Source: Marinobacter maroccanus (GTDB lineage Bacteria > Pseudomonadota > Gammaproteobacteria > Pseudomonadales > Oleiphilaceae). Taken from it: a stretch of 63,149 bases of DNA. Shown here one piece after another: positions 39,018 to 48,096 of this stretch. How positions within the stretch are numbered: the first letter of the stretch is position 1; each line of letters begins with the position of its first letter. Under the pieces are notes generated by a model. That model was given only the letters and a program-made list of their open reading frames with translations, was not told where the DNA came from and did not search any database. A program made the translations under genes and the position numbers. The stretch is taken from positions 1-63,149 of the forward strand of contig NZ_PSSX01000021.1 of NCBI RefSeq assembly GCF_002933275.1, read 5' to 3'.

Positions 39018-41840
39018 ATGCAGAACCCGATCTCACGCCTGTTTTCCCTGCTGACACTTGTGCTGTTCAGCACCCTCGCTCTTGCAGCCCAGATTCCGGA
39101 GAAGAGCCCCAATGACGACAACCAGTACCGGTTCATCGAACTGGACAACAGCCTCAAGGTCATTCTGGTGTCTGATCAGGATGCCGACAAGGCAGCTGCT
39201 TCGATGAACGTTGCGGTCGGTAGCGGGGACGATCCTGCAGATCGCGAGGGCCTCTCGCACTTCCTGGAGCACATGCTGTTCCTGGGGACCGAGAAATACC
39301 CCGATCCGGGCGAATACCAACAGTTCATCAAGAGCCACGGCGGCCAGCACAATGCTTTCACCGCGTTCCAGGACACGAATTATTTCTTCGATGTTCAGGC
39401 TGAGTTCCTGGAACCGGCGCTTGACCGGTTCGCACAACAATTCTCAGCGCCCCTGTTTACCGCCGAACTGGTGGACCGTGAGCGCAACGCCGTGCACTCG
39501 GAATTCAGTGCCAAACAGAAAGAGGACGGGCGCCGATTCTTTTCCGTAAAGAAGGCGGTCAGTAATCCAGACCACGCCTTCAGCCAGTTTGCGGTGGGCA
39601 ACCTCAGCACTCTGGAGAACACGGAAGAGAACCCGCTCAGGCCAGATCTGATCGAGTTCTGGAAGCAGCACTACTCCTCAAACATCATGAGCCTGGCGGT
39701 TTACGGGCCGCAAACCCTGGACGAGCTGGAATTCATGGTGCGGGGCCGCTTCGAGGCAATAGAAAACCGCAACCTTGAAACCAAACGCCATGTGGCCAGC
39801 CTCTACCGGGCCGAGGATCTTCCAGCCAAGGTGACGGCAGAAGCACTCAAGGATGTTCGAAGCCTGTCGCTTACCTTTCCCATTGCGTCCCAAGAGGACA
39901 ACTACCGCACCAAACCCGCCAGCTACGTGGCCAACCTGCTGGGCCATGAAGGCCCCGGCAGCCTGTTCGATGTACTGAAGCGGGCCGGCCTGGCGGAGAG
40001 CCTGTCCGCGGGCCTGGGCATGGACACCGGCGAAAACGCCACCCTGGAAATCAGCATTTCCCTGACACCTGAGGGACTGTCGCGACACGAGGACATTCTG
40101 CCGTTGGTGTTTGATTACATTGAAAAGATTCGCCAGAAAGGGATCAGCGAGCAGCGTTTCCTCGAAATGCAGAACCTGGCACGCATTGATTTCCGATTCC
40201 GCGAGCAGGGCAACCCCCTGCACGAAGCCATGCGCCTTTCTCGCTACCTGCAGGACTATCCCCCGGAGGACGTTCTGAGAGCGCCCTGGCTGGTTGAGCG
40301 CTTTGCGCCGGAGCAATACCGCGACATCCTGGACAGGCTAACGCCGGACAACCTGCTTGCCTTTGTTCTGGCACCAGAACCAGAACTGGAGAATCCGAAT
40401 CGCACCGACTGGTACGACGCCGCATGGACCCGGGAACCTCTCAATCCAGAAGCACTCAGGACTCAGAGCCTGCCAGAGCTCGCTGCCCAGTTGCGCTTGC
40501 CGCCAGAAAATCCTTTTGTGCCGGAGGATCTGTCGATGGTGCCGGGCAAAACCATGGATCAGCCGACCAGGCTTGGGGCTCTTGAAGGCCTGGATGTCTG
40601 GTTCGCCCGGGATACCCGGTTCGATACTCCGAAAGCCAACGTGTTTGTGGGTCTCCGGACACCGGCTGCCCGCGCTTCGGCACGAAGCTATGTGCTCACC
40701 CAGCTATTGGTGGACACCATCAATGCCAATTTGAATGCCTGGGCTTACTCCGCCAGCCTGGCGGGTCTGGATTACAGCGTTTACCCGCACCTCAGAGGTA
40801 TCACGGTTCGCGTCGGCGGCTATAACGACAAGCTGCATACCCTGATGAACCGGATACTGCTTCAGGTGGCCTCACCGGCGCTGACCGAGCAACGTTTCGA
40901 GATTGCCCGGCAACAAATGATAGATGGCCTGCAGAACAAGGCCAAGGATCGCCCGGTGGAACAGACCTCGGAGTTCGTACAGACGTCCCTGATCGAAGGC
41001 GCCTGGCCTACCGACAACAAGCTGAAGGCCGCCCGGGAAGTGACCTTCGATGAACTGCAATCCTTCTCTGAAGCCCTGCTCTCACAAGTTGACCCGGTTA
41101 TGCTGGCCCATGGAAATCTCACCGAAGCCTCGGCCCTCAACCTGGCGCGGCAGATCGACGCTATTGTACTGGGCAACAGTGAATTGACCGAGGTAGAGCG
41201 CAGTCAGGTACGTCAGTTGCCAGACAATGAAACGAAGGTTTCCATTGAAGTAGACCACCCGGACACCGGCTATACACTCTACATGCAGGGCGACAACACC
41301 AGCTTTGAAGAACGGGCCCGATTCCGTCTGCTAGCCCAGATCATAAGCAGCCCTTTCTATGAAGAGATCCGCACCAACCGCCAACTGGGTTACATCGTGT
41401 ACGCGACGGCTTTCGAAATGCTGGAAACGCCAGCCCTCGGCTTTGTTGTGCAGTCACCGTCTGCCAACCGAGTGGAAATTGATCAGGCGGTTCAGGAGTT
41501 CTCCAACAGCTTTGAGAAGACCCTGACAGCGTTGACACCGGAGCGCCTGGAGCGCGAAAAGCAGGCTGTGATCAGCAAGCTGCTTGAGAGGGACCGGCAG
41601 CTGGGCGAGATTTCCAGCCGCTACTGGCGCGAGATTGATCGCGAGATGGACAGCTTCGATTCGCGGGAACAACTGGCCAACGCAGTAAAACAGGTCAGCC
41701 AACAGGCACTGCTTGAGACGTTCCGGAAGGCGGTTCTTGAGCGGGCCCAGAGCCTTCAGGTTGTTAACGGTGGTGATGGTCTGGAAGCAAGCCGGGCCCT
41801 CGGCAGGCTCACCGAGCTGCCGCCGGTGCCCGCCAGCTGA
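39018..41840 (+). CDS. M16 family insulinase-type metallopeptidase (pitrilysin/protease III-like), periplasmic
   Basis: About 940 aa, matching E. coli protease III (962 aa). The signal peptide is RLFSLLTLVLFSTLALAAQ. The inverted zinc motif HxxEH is HFLEH at residues 81-85, with the third ligand in the ERNAVHSEF region about 75 residues later. Inactive M16 repeats follow to the C terminus. It degrades peptides in a closed chamber. The frame allows an ATG at 38988; I prefer 39018, which has AGGAAG upstream. Confidence 0.92.
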   Translation: MQNPISRLFSLLTLVLFSTLALAAQIPEKSPNDDNQYRFIELDNSLKVILVSDQDADKAAASMNVAVGSGDDPADREGLSHFLEHMLFLGTEKYPDPGEYQQFIKSHGGQHNAFTAFQDTNYFFDVQAEFLEPALDRFAQQFSAPLFTAELVDRERNAVHSEFSAKQKEDGRRFFSVKKAVSNPDHAFSQFAVGNLSTLENTEENPLRPDLIEFWKQHYSSNIMSLAVYGPQTLDELEFMVRGRFEAIENRNLETKRHVASLYRAEDLPAKVTAEALKDVRSLSLTFPIASQEDNYRTKPASYVANLLGHEGPGSLFDVLKRAGLAESLSAGLGMDTGENATLEISISLTPEGLSRHEDILPLVFDYIEKIRQKGISEQRFLEMQNLARIDFRFREQGNPLHEAMRLSRYLQDYPPEDVLRAPWLVERFAPEQYRDILDRLTPDNLLAFVLAPEPELENPNRTDWYDAAWTREPLNPEALRTQSLPELAAQLRLPPENPFVPEDLSMVPGKTMDQPTRLGALEGLDVWFARDTRFDTPKANVFVGLRTPAARASARSYVLTQLLVDTINANLNAWAYSASLAGLDYSVYPHLRGITVRVGGYNDKLHTLMNRILLQVASPALTEQRFEIARQQMIDGLQNKAKDRPVEQTSEFVQTSLIEGAWPTDNKLKAAREVTFDELQSFSEALLSQVDPVMLAHGNLTEASALNLARQIDAIVLGNSELTEVERSQVRQLPDNETKVSIEVDHPDTGYTLYMQGDNTSFEERARFRLLAQIISSPFYEEIRTNRQLGYIVYATAFEMLETPALGFVVQSPSANRVEIDQAVQEFSNSFEKTLTALTPERLEREKQAVISKLLERDRQLGEISSRYWREIDREMDSFDSREQLANAVKQVSQQALLETFRKAVLERAQSLQVVNGGDGLEASRALGRLTELPPVPAS

Positions 41841-41845
41841 AAGCG

Positions 41846-42478
41846 TTAGCAGGTCCCCAGAAAGCGAGCCCAGTCTGCGGGCTCGTCAACATCCCAGCGG
41901 GGCTCAAGTAAACAATAGCTGAGCCCCGATTCTTTCAGGCGATCACAGGTCTGGGTAAGAACCTCCGGCGTGCCCCAGGCAATGTCATCCAGCATCCCTT
42001 CAGCCACTTTAGAGGCGCCGATCAGAACATAGCCGCCATCGTCAGAGGGGCCAAGCACGACGTCATGGTCCGCCAAACAGGCGACCGCCTTACGGGCATA
42101 ATCCGGGTCCACCGACGGGCAGTCACTGCCAACAATGAGCGCCCGGTCGTAATCGCGAAGAGACTGACTGAGAGCGCGGTGCATCCGTTCCCCGAGCGTC
42201 CCGCCCTGCTGGACTCCCTGATGCAGACCTGCACCTTCAAGTTCTTCAACGATGGATTCGGCCTCCCCGGGTCGGTCATCCACCGGTCGATCCCACCAGA
42301 ATTCCACCGGATAGCCGGTGGCACAAAGGTTATCCAGCACCGCCAGAGTAAGTCGAATATGGGCTTCAAGAGCCCCCACCGCACCCAGCTCGGGCATCAA
42401 ACGGGTTTTGACCCGACCGGCCTCCGGCCATTTAGCAAACTGCAGGAAAACCGCCGAGGGAGAATTACTTTGAGGCAT
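41846..42478 (-). CDS. TIGR04282-type glycosyltransferase (DUF2064)
   Basis: About 210 aa. FLQFAKWPEAGRVKTRLMPELG at the start and the nucleotide-binding ALIVGSDCPSVDPDYARKA are the family signatures, and LGPSDDGGYVLIG is also typical. The fold resembles cofactor guanylyltransferases. The gene is usually paired with a TIGR04283 gene, as here: the two overlap by 14 bp. Some family members are tied to arsenosugar synthesis, but no arsenic genes are visible nearby, so the product is unknown. Confidence 0.88.
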   Translation of the reverse strand: MPQSNSPSAVFLQFAKWPEAGRVKTRLMPELGAVGALEAHIRLTLAVLDNLCATGYPVEFWWDRPVDDRPGEAESIVEELEGAGLHQGVQQGGTLGERMHRALSQSLRDYDRALIVGSDCPSVDPDYARKAVACLADHDVVLGPSDDGGYVLIGASKVAEGMLDDIAWGTPEVLTQTCDRLKESGLSYCLLEPRWDVDEPADWARFLGTC

Positions 42479-43193
42479 TGCGCACATCCGATCGGTAGAT
42501 TTGGGCCAGAGACTCCGGCGATTCACCACGCCAGTACCGCCAGCGCAGCTGCCACATCAGAAAAATCGTTCGCCAGGCACCGTGGGTCTGCCAGCGGCGG
42601 CTATCGGTAACAACAGGCTCTTTTATACAGAAGGGACGGGACACCAGGCAAAGCCTCCGTGAAAATTCCACATCTTCCATCAGCGGTATGGGCTTAAATC
42701 CGCCCAGGGCCTCGAAGGCGTCCCGCCGTACGAACATGGTCTGGTCACCGGTACAGATACCGGTCAGGCGGGAGCGCTGATTCATAAACCAGGCAATGAC
42801 CCGGAACAGCGGCCGCTCACCGCTCAGCCGAACATCGAACCGCCCCCAGGGGCGGTTCGAATGGACGAAACTTGCGAGCTGCTCGAGGGTATTTGCCGGC
42901 AGGCGCGTATCTGCATGAAGGAACAGAAGAAGATCGCCTTTTGCTGCCGCTGCACCGGCGTTCATCTGAAGCGCCCGCCCCTTCTCTGACACGATAACCC
43001 TGTCGCAAAGCGGTCGGGCCAGCTCAACGGTTCGATCGGTGCTGCCCGCATCGACCACAACCACCTCATGTCCCCTGGCGCGAATCGGTTGCAGGGCGCG
43101 CAGGGTGTCGGTAACGCCCGCCGCTTCCATCCACACTGGAACAATCACGCTTAACGAGAAAGGGTCTGGCAAAACAAACTCCGTGACAATCAC
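42465..43193 (-). CDS. TIGR04283-type family 2 glycosyltransferase
   Basis: The 242-aa GT-A glycosyltransferase has the N-terminal SVIVPVWMEAAGVTDTL, VVVDAGSTDRTVELA and the metal-binding FLHADTRLP (DxD-like). The later GDQTMFVRRDAFEALGGF completes the GT2 pattern. The start is a GTG at 43193. It is the upstream partner of the TIGR04282 gene. Both likely act on one saccharide, not identified here. Confidence 0.87.
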   Translation of the reverse strand: MIVTEFVLPDPFSLSVIVPVWMEAAGVTDTLRALQPIRARGHEVVVVDAGSTDRTVELARPLCDRVIVSEKGRALQMNAGAAAAKGDLLLFLHADTRLPANTLEQLASFVHSNRPWGRFDVRLSGERPLFRVIAWFMNQRSRLTGICTGDQTMFVRRDAFEALGGFKPIPLMEDVEFSRRLCLVSRPFCIKEPVVTDSRRWQTHGAWRTIFLMWQLRWRYWRGESPESLAQIYRSDVRNASK

Positions 43194-43210
43194 CGAAACC
43201 GGGCCGCACC

Positions 43211-43239
43211 TTGAGCCTCAGGGCTTAGCCCGCTATCAT
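43211..43239 (+). promoter_or_regulatory. Sigma-70 promoter of tRNA-Arg
   Basis: TTGAGC (43211..43216), 17-bp spacer, TATCAT (43234..43239), with a C-rich discriminator ACCGCCC. It ends 20 bp before the tRNA, which fits a short 5' leader. Confidence 0.75.
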
Positions 43240-43259
43240 ACCGCCCTTCTCGCGATAAT

Positions 43260-43336
43260 GCCCCCGTAGCTCATCTGGATAGAGCGTCCCCCTCCTAAGG
43301 GGAAGGTAGCAGGTTCGAGTCCTGCCGGGGGTACCA
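43260..43336 (+). tRNA. tRNA-Arg (anticodon CCU)
   Basis: 77 nt with encoded CCA. The acceptor stem GCCCCCG pairs with CGGGGGT (one terminal G-U). The D-stem is GCTC/GAGC and the anticodon stem TCCCC/GGGGA with loop CTCCTAA. The T-stem GCAGG/CCTGC carries TTCGAGT. The anticodon CCT reads AGG codons. It stands alone between divergent genes, with its own promoter. Confidence 0.95.
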
Positions 43337-43424
43337 TCCCCAGCTTCAACTACCCCCCGCCTCTCATGTTCACCCAGATTAAAGCACGCTAAACTACACT
43401 CCCTCCTGAGATCTGGACTCCTGA

Positions 43425-44099
43425 ATGGCACGCTTCACTGAAATCGGCACCGCAACGATCCCTGGCAAGGGAACCCAGTTACGCCTATTACAACGCAATG
43501 ATGAATTTTCCATCAAGATCGCCGGCACCACCGGAGAATTGATGAACAGCCGGATCCACGGCTCGGAGGATGCTCTTGCAACCCTCGCATGCGAACGAAT
43601 TGCCGATCAGTCTGCTCCCCGAGTTCTTATCGGCGGCCTGGGCATGGGGTTCACTCTGGCAGCAGCGCTGGCCGCTCTGGGCGACGATGCGCAGGTGACG
43701 GTAGCCGAGCTGGTTCCCGAAGTCGAAGCCTGGAATCGCGGGCCTCTGGGCTCTGCGGCGGGCAACCCGCTGAACGACCCGAGAGCCCGGGTTCACATTG
43801 GTGATGTGGCAGAATTACTCAGAAACGGCGACGGCGAATGGGATGCCATTCTTCTCGATGTCGACAACGGTCCGGAAGGACTAACTCGCAAAGAAAACAA
43901 CTGGATCTACTCACCGGATGGCATTGCGGCCGCCCAGAAAGCTCTGCGACCTGACGGCATTCTCGCCTATTGGTCTGCCGGCCCGGAGCACGTCTTCACC
44001 GAACGCCTGCGGCGCGAGGGTTTTTCGGTTGAACCCGTCACCGTGAGAGCCCTGCGACCCGGCAAGGGTGCCCGCCACGTTATCTGGCTGGCGTGGTAA
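43425..44099 (+). CDS. Spermidine-synthase-like methyltransferase-fold protein
   Basis: The 224-aa protein has the Rossmann nucleotide motif VLIGGLGMGFTLAAAL (about residues 66-81), VAELVPEVEAWN, and ILLDVDNGPEGLTRK. This resembles spermidine synthase and SAM-dependent methyltransferases, but lacks the full N-terminal domain and the usual DxxD substrate pair. It is therefore probably not a true polyamine synthase. No neighbour indicates its substrate. Confidence 0.8.
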   Translation: MARFTEIGTATIPGKGTQLRLLQRNDEFSIKIAGTTGELMNSRIHGSEDALATLACERIADQSAPRVLIGGLGMGFTLAAALAALGDDAQVTVAELVPEVEAWNRGPLGSAAGNPLNDPRARVHIGDVAELLRNGDGEWDAILLDVDNGPEGLTRKENNWIYSPDGIAAAQKALRPDGILAYWSAGPEHVFTERLRREGFSVEPVTVRALRPGKGARHVIWLAW

Positions 44100-44196
44100 T
44101 CATTAATCGGCCCTACCGGAATCTGTCCTGGCTCAATTTCGGATTATTCTTTTGTTATATACTTATTCCAACGTCAAGAAGTCCGGGAGAGATTCC

Positions 44197-44775
44197 ATGA
44201 CCAAACCGATCGTCGCAACAGCCTTGCTATGCTCCTTGCTTTCCACGCCACTGCTAGCCCAACCACAGACAGATAACCCGGAAGCACTGGTTGCCGAAGC
44301 GCGTTCCCTGGTAAAAAGTTTCGGCGGCTCCCTGAAGCAGGCGCTCCAGGCGGCCATCAAAGAAGGTGGTCTCACAAACGGTATTGGTGTCTGCAAGACT
44401 GTGGCACCGGAAATCGCCAGGAACAACAGTAGCGGCGGCTGGGCCATCAGTCGGACCAGTCTGAAAGTCCGAAACCCGGAAAACACCCCCACCGACTGGC
44501 AGGAGATCCAACTGCTGGCCATGGACAAACAGCCGATCAAGAACGGAAAACCAGTAGAGCTCTGGCAGGTCTCCGAAGCGTCCGGACAGCCGGTATTCCA
44601 GTATATGAACGCCATCCCGACACAGAAGCTTTGCCTCGGCTGTCACGGTAAGTCCATTGCCCCGGAGGTGAAGGCAAAACTGGCTGAACTCTATCCTGAA
44701 GACAAGGCGACTGGCTTCTCCGAGGGCGATTTGCGGGGCGCGTTCGTTGTTACACGGCAAGTTCCAGTAGACTGA
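44197..44775 (+). CDS. DUF3365 (Tll0287-like) haem c periplasmic protein
   Basis: A 192-aa secreted protein with signal peptide VATALLCSLLSTPLLAQ. It has a CxxCH covalent haem motif, CLGCH (residues 146-150), and a late segment SEGDLRGAFVVTRQ. This fits DUF3365, a PAS-like haem c domain found free or in sensors. I chose the ATG at 44197 because GGGAGAG lies just upstream. It is convergent with a chemoreceptor whose sensor has the same CLGCH and a closely similar SEGDVLGAIRV segment. Confidence 0.86.
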   Translation: MTKPIVATALLCSLLSTPLLAQPQTDNPEALVAEARSLVKSFGGSLKQALQAAIKEGGLTNGIGVCKTVAPEIARNNSSGGWAISRTSLKVRNPENTPTDWQEIQLLAMDKQPIKNGKPVELWQVSEASGQPVFQYMNAIPTQKLCLGCHGKSIAPEVKAKLAELYPEDKATGFSEGDLRGAFVVTRQVPVD

Positions 44776-44873
44776 CCTCAGCAGCACTTCACCGTAGGCG
44801 ATCAGACCCATGGGGCTTCACTGCCCTCGCCAAACACCGGGGTTGGGCCTATCGCCAGCCCGGCGGCAGCCTT

Positions 44874-46499
44874 TTAAAGGCGGCTTTCCCGATTCAGCCG
44901 GAACTGCTCGATGGTTTTCCTCAGATTTTCCGCCATGGCCAGCAGGTCTCCGGCGATTCTTGCTGTTTCCTTGGCATCCCCGGAGGTCTGCTCCGCTGAG
45001 CGACTGATTTCAATCACATTGTGATTGATGGATTCGGAGACATCGCTCTGCTCGTTGGCGGCACTCTCCATTTCCTGATTGAGATCGGTAATCTCGCGCA
45101 CCGCAGCGGCGATGGTCTGTAATTCCGACTCCACGGTCAGAATCGCTGAAACCTGCTGCTCTGCCATCTCAGAGGCGTGGCGCATGGTGGCCACACAATC
45201 GACAACCTCGCCTTTCAATCCATTGATGGTTTTACGGATTTCCTCGGTGGAATCCTGGGTTCGCGAGGCAAGTGCCCGTACCTCATCGGCTACCACCGAA
45301 AAACCACGCCCCTGCTCACCGGCCCGGGCCGCCTCAATGGCGGCATTGAGCGCCAGCAGGTTGGTCTGATCGGCAATATTGGAGATCACCTCCAGCATGT
45401 CGGACATCTGGCCCGTGCGTTGATCCAGTTGCTCAATGCGCTGTGCGCCACTCTGAACTTCACTGTTCAATGCTTCGATGCCTTCAACCGCATTGCGGGC
45501 AAGGCTCTCCCCTTTGCTGGCAGATTCCGCGGTATCTGCCGATTTACGGGTGGTGTGAATGGCGTTTTCCCGGACCTGAACCGCTGAGGCGGCCATCTCG
45601 GTGGTGGCGCTGGCCACCTGGTCGGTATTGTCACGCTGGGCAAGCACTTCCCGCTCTGTCGTGTCAGCTTTGCCTGCAATGCTTCGAGCTGCCTGCTCAA
45701 CCTGTTCGGCGTTGTCCATTACCGTATTCATGCTCTCACGGATTTTCGCCATCATCCGGTTGAAGGCTCGGGAGACGGATCCGATCTCATCGTTGCGGCT
45801 AACCTCCAGCTGCATGGTCAGATCAGAATTTCTGGAAATCTCGTCCATACGGTCGTGGAGTCGTCGCAGGCGAGCAAACACCAGTCGGCTCAAAGCGGCG
45901 GCGGTCAGGAAAAACACCGCAGCAAAGATAGCCACCTGAATACCACCACTGGTCAGCAGCTGTTGCTGCAAACGGGCATCGCTCTCCGCCAGGGAATAGT
46001 CCACCCGGATAGCCCCGAGAACATCCCCCTCACTGGCCTGGTGACAGCCGAGACAGTTCACGCCCTGGTAGTTTTCCATCGCGATCACCGGTTCAATCAG
46101 GGTGTAGACTCGACCGTCCTCATTGCTGGAGTATGATTCCACCCGCTCGCCGTCCAGTGCTTTCTTATCCAGGGGCTCCCTTTTCTGCTCCGATGCATTG
46201 CCGGCCCCGAAGGTGCGGTTCAGATGGTCACTGCGAATCACCCGAACATCCAGCACATCGTCAGATGCCATCACCTTTTCCCGGAGCACATCCCGGTTGC
46301 CGATGGTGCCGGTAACCATCATGGTGTTCAGCCCATCGAAATAGGACTTTGCCAGCCCGTCCACGTATTTGTGGCTGAACTCTTCAAGATGATCACGCTG
46401 CGAGTCTGCGCTATAGAGCACAGTAAACACGAGAACCAGGGAGAAGGCTGCCGCCAGGGCAGCAAGCAACAGGAAGCGGATGGAGTAGTGTTTTTTCAT
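44874..46499 (-). CDS. Methyl-accepting chemotaxis protein with a haem c-type periplasmic sensor
   Basis: 541 aa. TM1 is at about residues 8-29 and TM2 at 184-206. The periplasmic domain carries CLGCH at 149-153, followed by SEGDVLGAIRVDYS. A HAMP segment comes next, then a signalling hairpin with [24 protein letters not shown]. The CxxCH motif should bind haem c covalently in the periplasm, so the receptor may sense redox state, oxygen or nitric oxide. It is convergent with the DUF3365 gene and has a FliA-type promoter. Confidence 0.9.
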   Translation of the reverse strand: MKKHYSIRFLLLAALAAAFSLVLVFTVLYSADSQRDHLEEFSHKYVDGLAKSYFDGLNTMMVTGTIGNRDVLREKVMASDDVLDVRVIRSDHLNRTFGAGNASEQKREPLDKKALDGERVESYSSNEDGRVYTLIEPVIAMENYQGVNCLGCHQASEGDVLGAIRVDYSLAESDARLQQQLLTSGGIQVAIFAAVFFLTAAALSRLVFARLRRLHDRMDEISRNSDLTMQLEVSRNDEIGSVSRAFNRMMAKIRESMNTVMDNAEQVEQAARSIAGKADTTEREVLAQRDNTDQVASATTEMAASAVQVRENAIHTTRKSADTAESASKGESLARNAVEGIEALNSEVQSGAQRIEQLDQRTGQMSDMLEVISNIADQTNLLALNAAIEAARAGEQGRGFSVVADEVRALASRTQDSTEEIRKTINGLKGEVVDCVATMRHASEMAEQQVSAILTVESELQTIAAAVREITDLNQEMESAANEQSDVSESINHNVIEISRSAEQTSGDAKETARIAGDLLAMAENLRKTIEQFRLNRESRL

Positions 46500-46558
46500 G
46501 GTAACCCGACGCAGAGGCCGCTCTTCTGGCGGCTTGAAGATTATTTTGATGATTCATA

Positions 46559-46585
46559 ATGACGGCTAAGTGTCGCCAAACTTTA
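46559..46585 (-). promoter_or_regulatory. Sigma-28 (FliA) promoter of the haem chemoreceptor gene
   Basis: On the minus strand: TAAAGTTT (46578..46585), a perfect -35 box, then an 11-bp spacer and GCCGTCAT (46559..46566). It lies 60 bp before the start codon. Confidence 0.8.
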
Positions 46586-46669
46586 TAGATTTGCGTCAAT
46601 TATTTCCTGACTTAGATCAGATCCGGGAAAGGTCTCTCGCGGCCAAAGAGAGGAAACAGAGCGGCATGA

Positions 46670-46696
46670 TAAAGCCTCATTGAAGTTGGCCTGAAA
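46670..46696 (+). promoter_or_regulatory. Weak sigma-28-like promoter candidate
   Basis: TAAAGCCT (46670..46677), 11-bp spacer, GCCTGAAA (46689..46696). The spacing matches the other FliA-like promoters here, but the -10 box fits the consensus only partly. It faces the unknown gene at 46786. Confidence 0.35.
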
Positions 46697-46785
46697 GCTG
46701 CAGAGCAAGATGGTAAGTATCCGCTATTCCAATCGCAGATTGTTCGGAAACCGCACACCGGTTGGCCGAAGGAGGAAAACCATCC

Positions 46786-47451
46786 ATGTCCCTACTGACC
46801 TCTCTGATCCGGGCGAGCACCCAGTTCCAGCAGGCCATGGAAAAGCGCCAGACACCGCCTGCAGCGCCGGACGGCGCGCCCGGTAAAACCCAGACGAAAA
46901 CGGTAGAGACCGAAACGATCTCTGGCGATGACCGCTTCACCCCTTCGGAAAACAGTCAGTCTGACATCGCCCGCCTGAAAGCTCGCCGACTGGCCATGAC
47001 AGACTACAAGCAAACTGTGGGGCAGGATCTTGCCTTCGTTCGGGAAACACTGCGGCACAAACTTGCCGAATACAACCTGCACCCGGCAACCGCATTGAAC
47101 GTGAGCAAGAATGAAAGCGGGAGCGTTGCAGTAGAAGGGAAAATCGCCGATAACACCCGTGCCCAGATTGAAAAAGACCTGAATGTGAACAAGAACTTCA
47201 AGGAAGCCTTCAATCGCCTGAGCGTTAACGAGCCAACGCTGCATTTTATGGATAATGCGCTCAAACTGAACCAGGCCTACGGGGTGAACAACCCCCTACT
47301 GGACACTCTGATCAGCGAGAACCAGCAGTTCAATGGTCTGCAGGACCTGGTACACCGTTACGACACCATGCGGCGCTCGGTCAGTGCCGAGCAAATGGAA
47401 GCAGCGGGGAATAGCCGGGCGTACGCCTTCACCCTGAACGCCCGGGCCTGA
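46786..47451 (+). CDS. Hypothetical protein, possibly co-regulated with flagellar genes
   Basis: A 221-aa protein with a very good AAGGAGG ahead of the ATG at 46786. No signal peptide or membrane segment. The N-terminal third is low-complexity and polar (PAAPDGAPGKTQTKTVETET). The rest is helical, with segments LKARRLAMTDYKQTVGQDLA and KIADNTRAQIEKDLNVNKNF. I do not recognise the family. It is divergent from the haem chemoreceptor and has a weak FliA-like promoter, so a motility link is possible. Confidence 0.72.
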   Translation: MSLLTSLIRASTQFQQAMEKRQTPPAAPDGAPGKTQTKTVETETISGDDRFTPSENSQSDIARLKARRLAMTDYKQTVGQDLAFVRETLRHKLAEYNLHPATALNVSKNESGSVAVEGKIADNTRAQIEKDLNVNKNFKEAFNRLSVNEPTLHFMDNALKLNQAYGVNNPLLDTLISENQQFNGLQDLVHRYDTMRRSVSAEQMEAAGNSRAYAFTLNARA

Positions 47452-47472
47452 CATCAAGACAAATAACGGCGA

Positions 47473-48096
47473 TCAAACATCGAACGGCGCCGGATCTCCT
47501 TTACCAACCCGGGTGACTACCGGCGCATCCCCGGTAAAGTCCACCACCGTGGTAGCTTCCATGCCGCAGAATCCTCCATCAATAATCAGATCCAGCTCAT
47601 GCTCCAGAGTATCCCGAATTTCGTAGGGATCTGTCATGGGATCCGTCTCGCCCGGCAGAATCAGGGTACTGCTCATGATTGGCTCACCAAGCTCGCCCAA
47701 CAGCTCCTGAACAATGGCATTATCCGGCACCCGGACGCCGACTGACCGACGTTTGGGATGGAGCAGTCGCCGGGGTACTTCACTGGTGGCATCCAGAATG
47801 AAGGTGTATGGCCCGGGAGTGAAATTCTTCAGCAAACGGTACTGGGTGTTATCCACCTTGGCATAGACCCCGATGTCCGAAAGGTCCCGGCACACCAGCG
47901 TAAAATTATGCTTGTCATCCAGCCTGCGAATCCGCTTGATCCGATCCGCCGCCTGCTTGTCGCCCAGGTGACAACCAATGGCATAGGCGGAATCCGTGGG
48001 GTAAACAATCACCCCACCACGACGAAGAATGTCCACCGCCTGATTGATCAAACGCTTCTGCGGCGTCTCCGGATGAATCTGGAAAAACTGACTCAT
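47473..48096 (-). CDS. YciO-type Sua5/YrdC family protein (threonylcarbamoyl-AMP synthase-like)
   Basis: The 207-aa YrdC-fold protein has the nucleotide/RNA-binding region GGVIVYPTDSAYAIGCHLGD, KRIRRLDDKHNFTLVCRDL and the SVGVRVPD strand. MSQFFQIHPETPQKRLINQA is the YciO N terminus. TsaC/Sua5 makes threonylcarbamoyl-AMP for tRNA t6A; YciO's own role is less clear. I start at 48096, where the ATG overlaps the bolA stop and GGGAGAGGG lies upstream. Confidence 0.9.
   Translation of the reverse strand: MSQFFQIHPETPQKRLINQAVDILRRGGVIVYPTDSAYAIGCHLGDKQAADRIKRIRRLDDKHNFTLVCRDLSDIGVYAKVDNTQYRLLKNFTPGPYTFILDATSEVPRRLLHPKRRSVGVRVPDNAIVQELLGELGEPIMSSTLILPGETDPMTDPYEIRDTLEHELDLIIDGGFCGMEATTVVDFTGDAPVVTRVGKGDPAPFDV

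Noticed and set aside
43425..44099. True spermidine synthase (speE)
   Set aside because: The protein is short and lacks the typical N-terminal domain and polyamine-binding acidic pair. Only the Rossmann methyltransferase-like core is evident.
47473..48096. TsaC/Sua5 assignment for the YrdC-fold gene
   Set aside because: The N terminus MSQFFQIHPE and the pairing with other features match the YciO subgroup. Essential t6A synthesis is normally by TsaC, encoded elsewhere.
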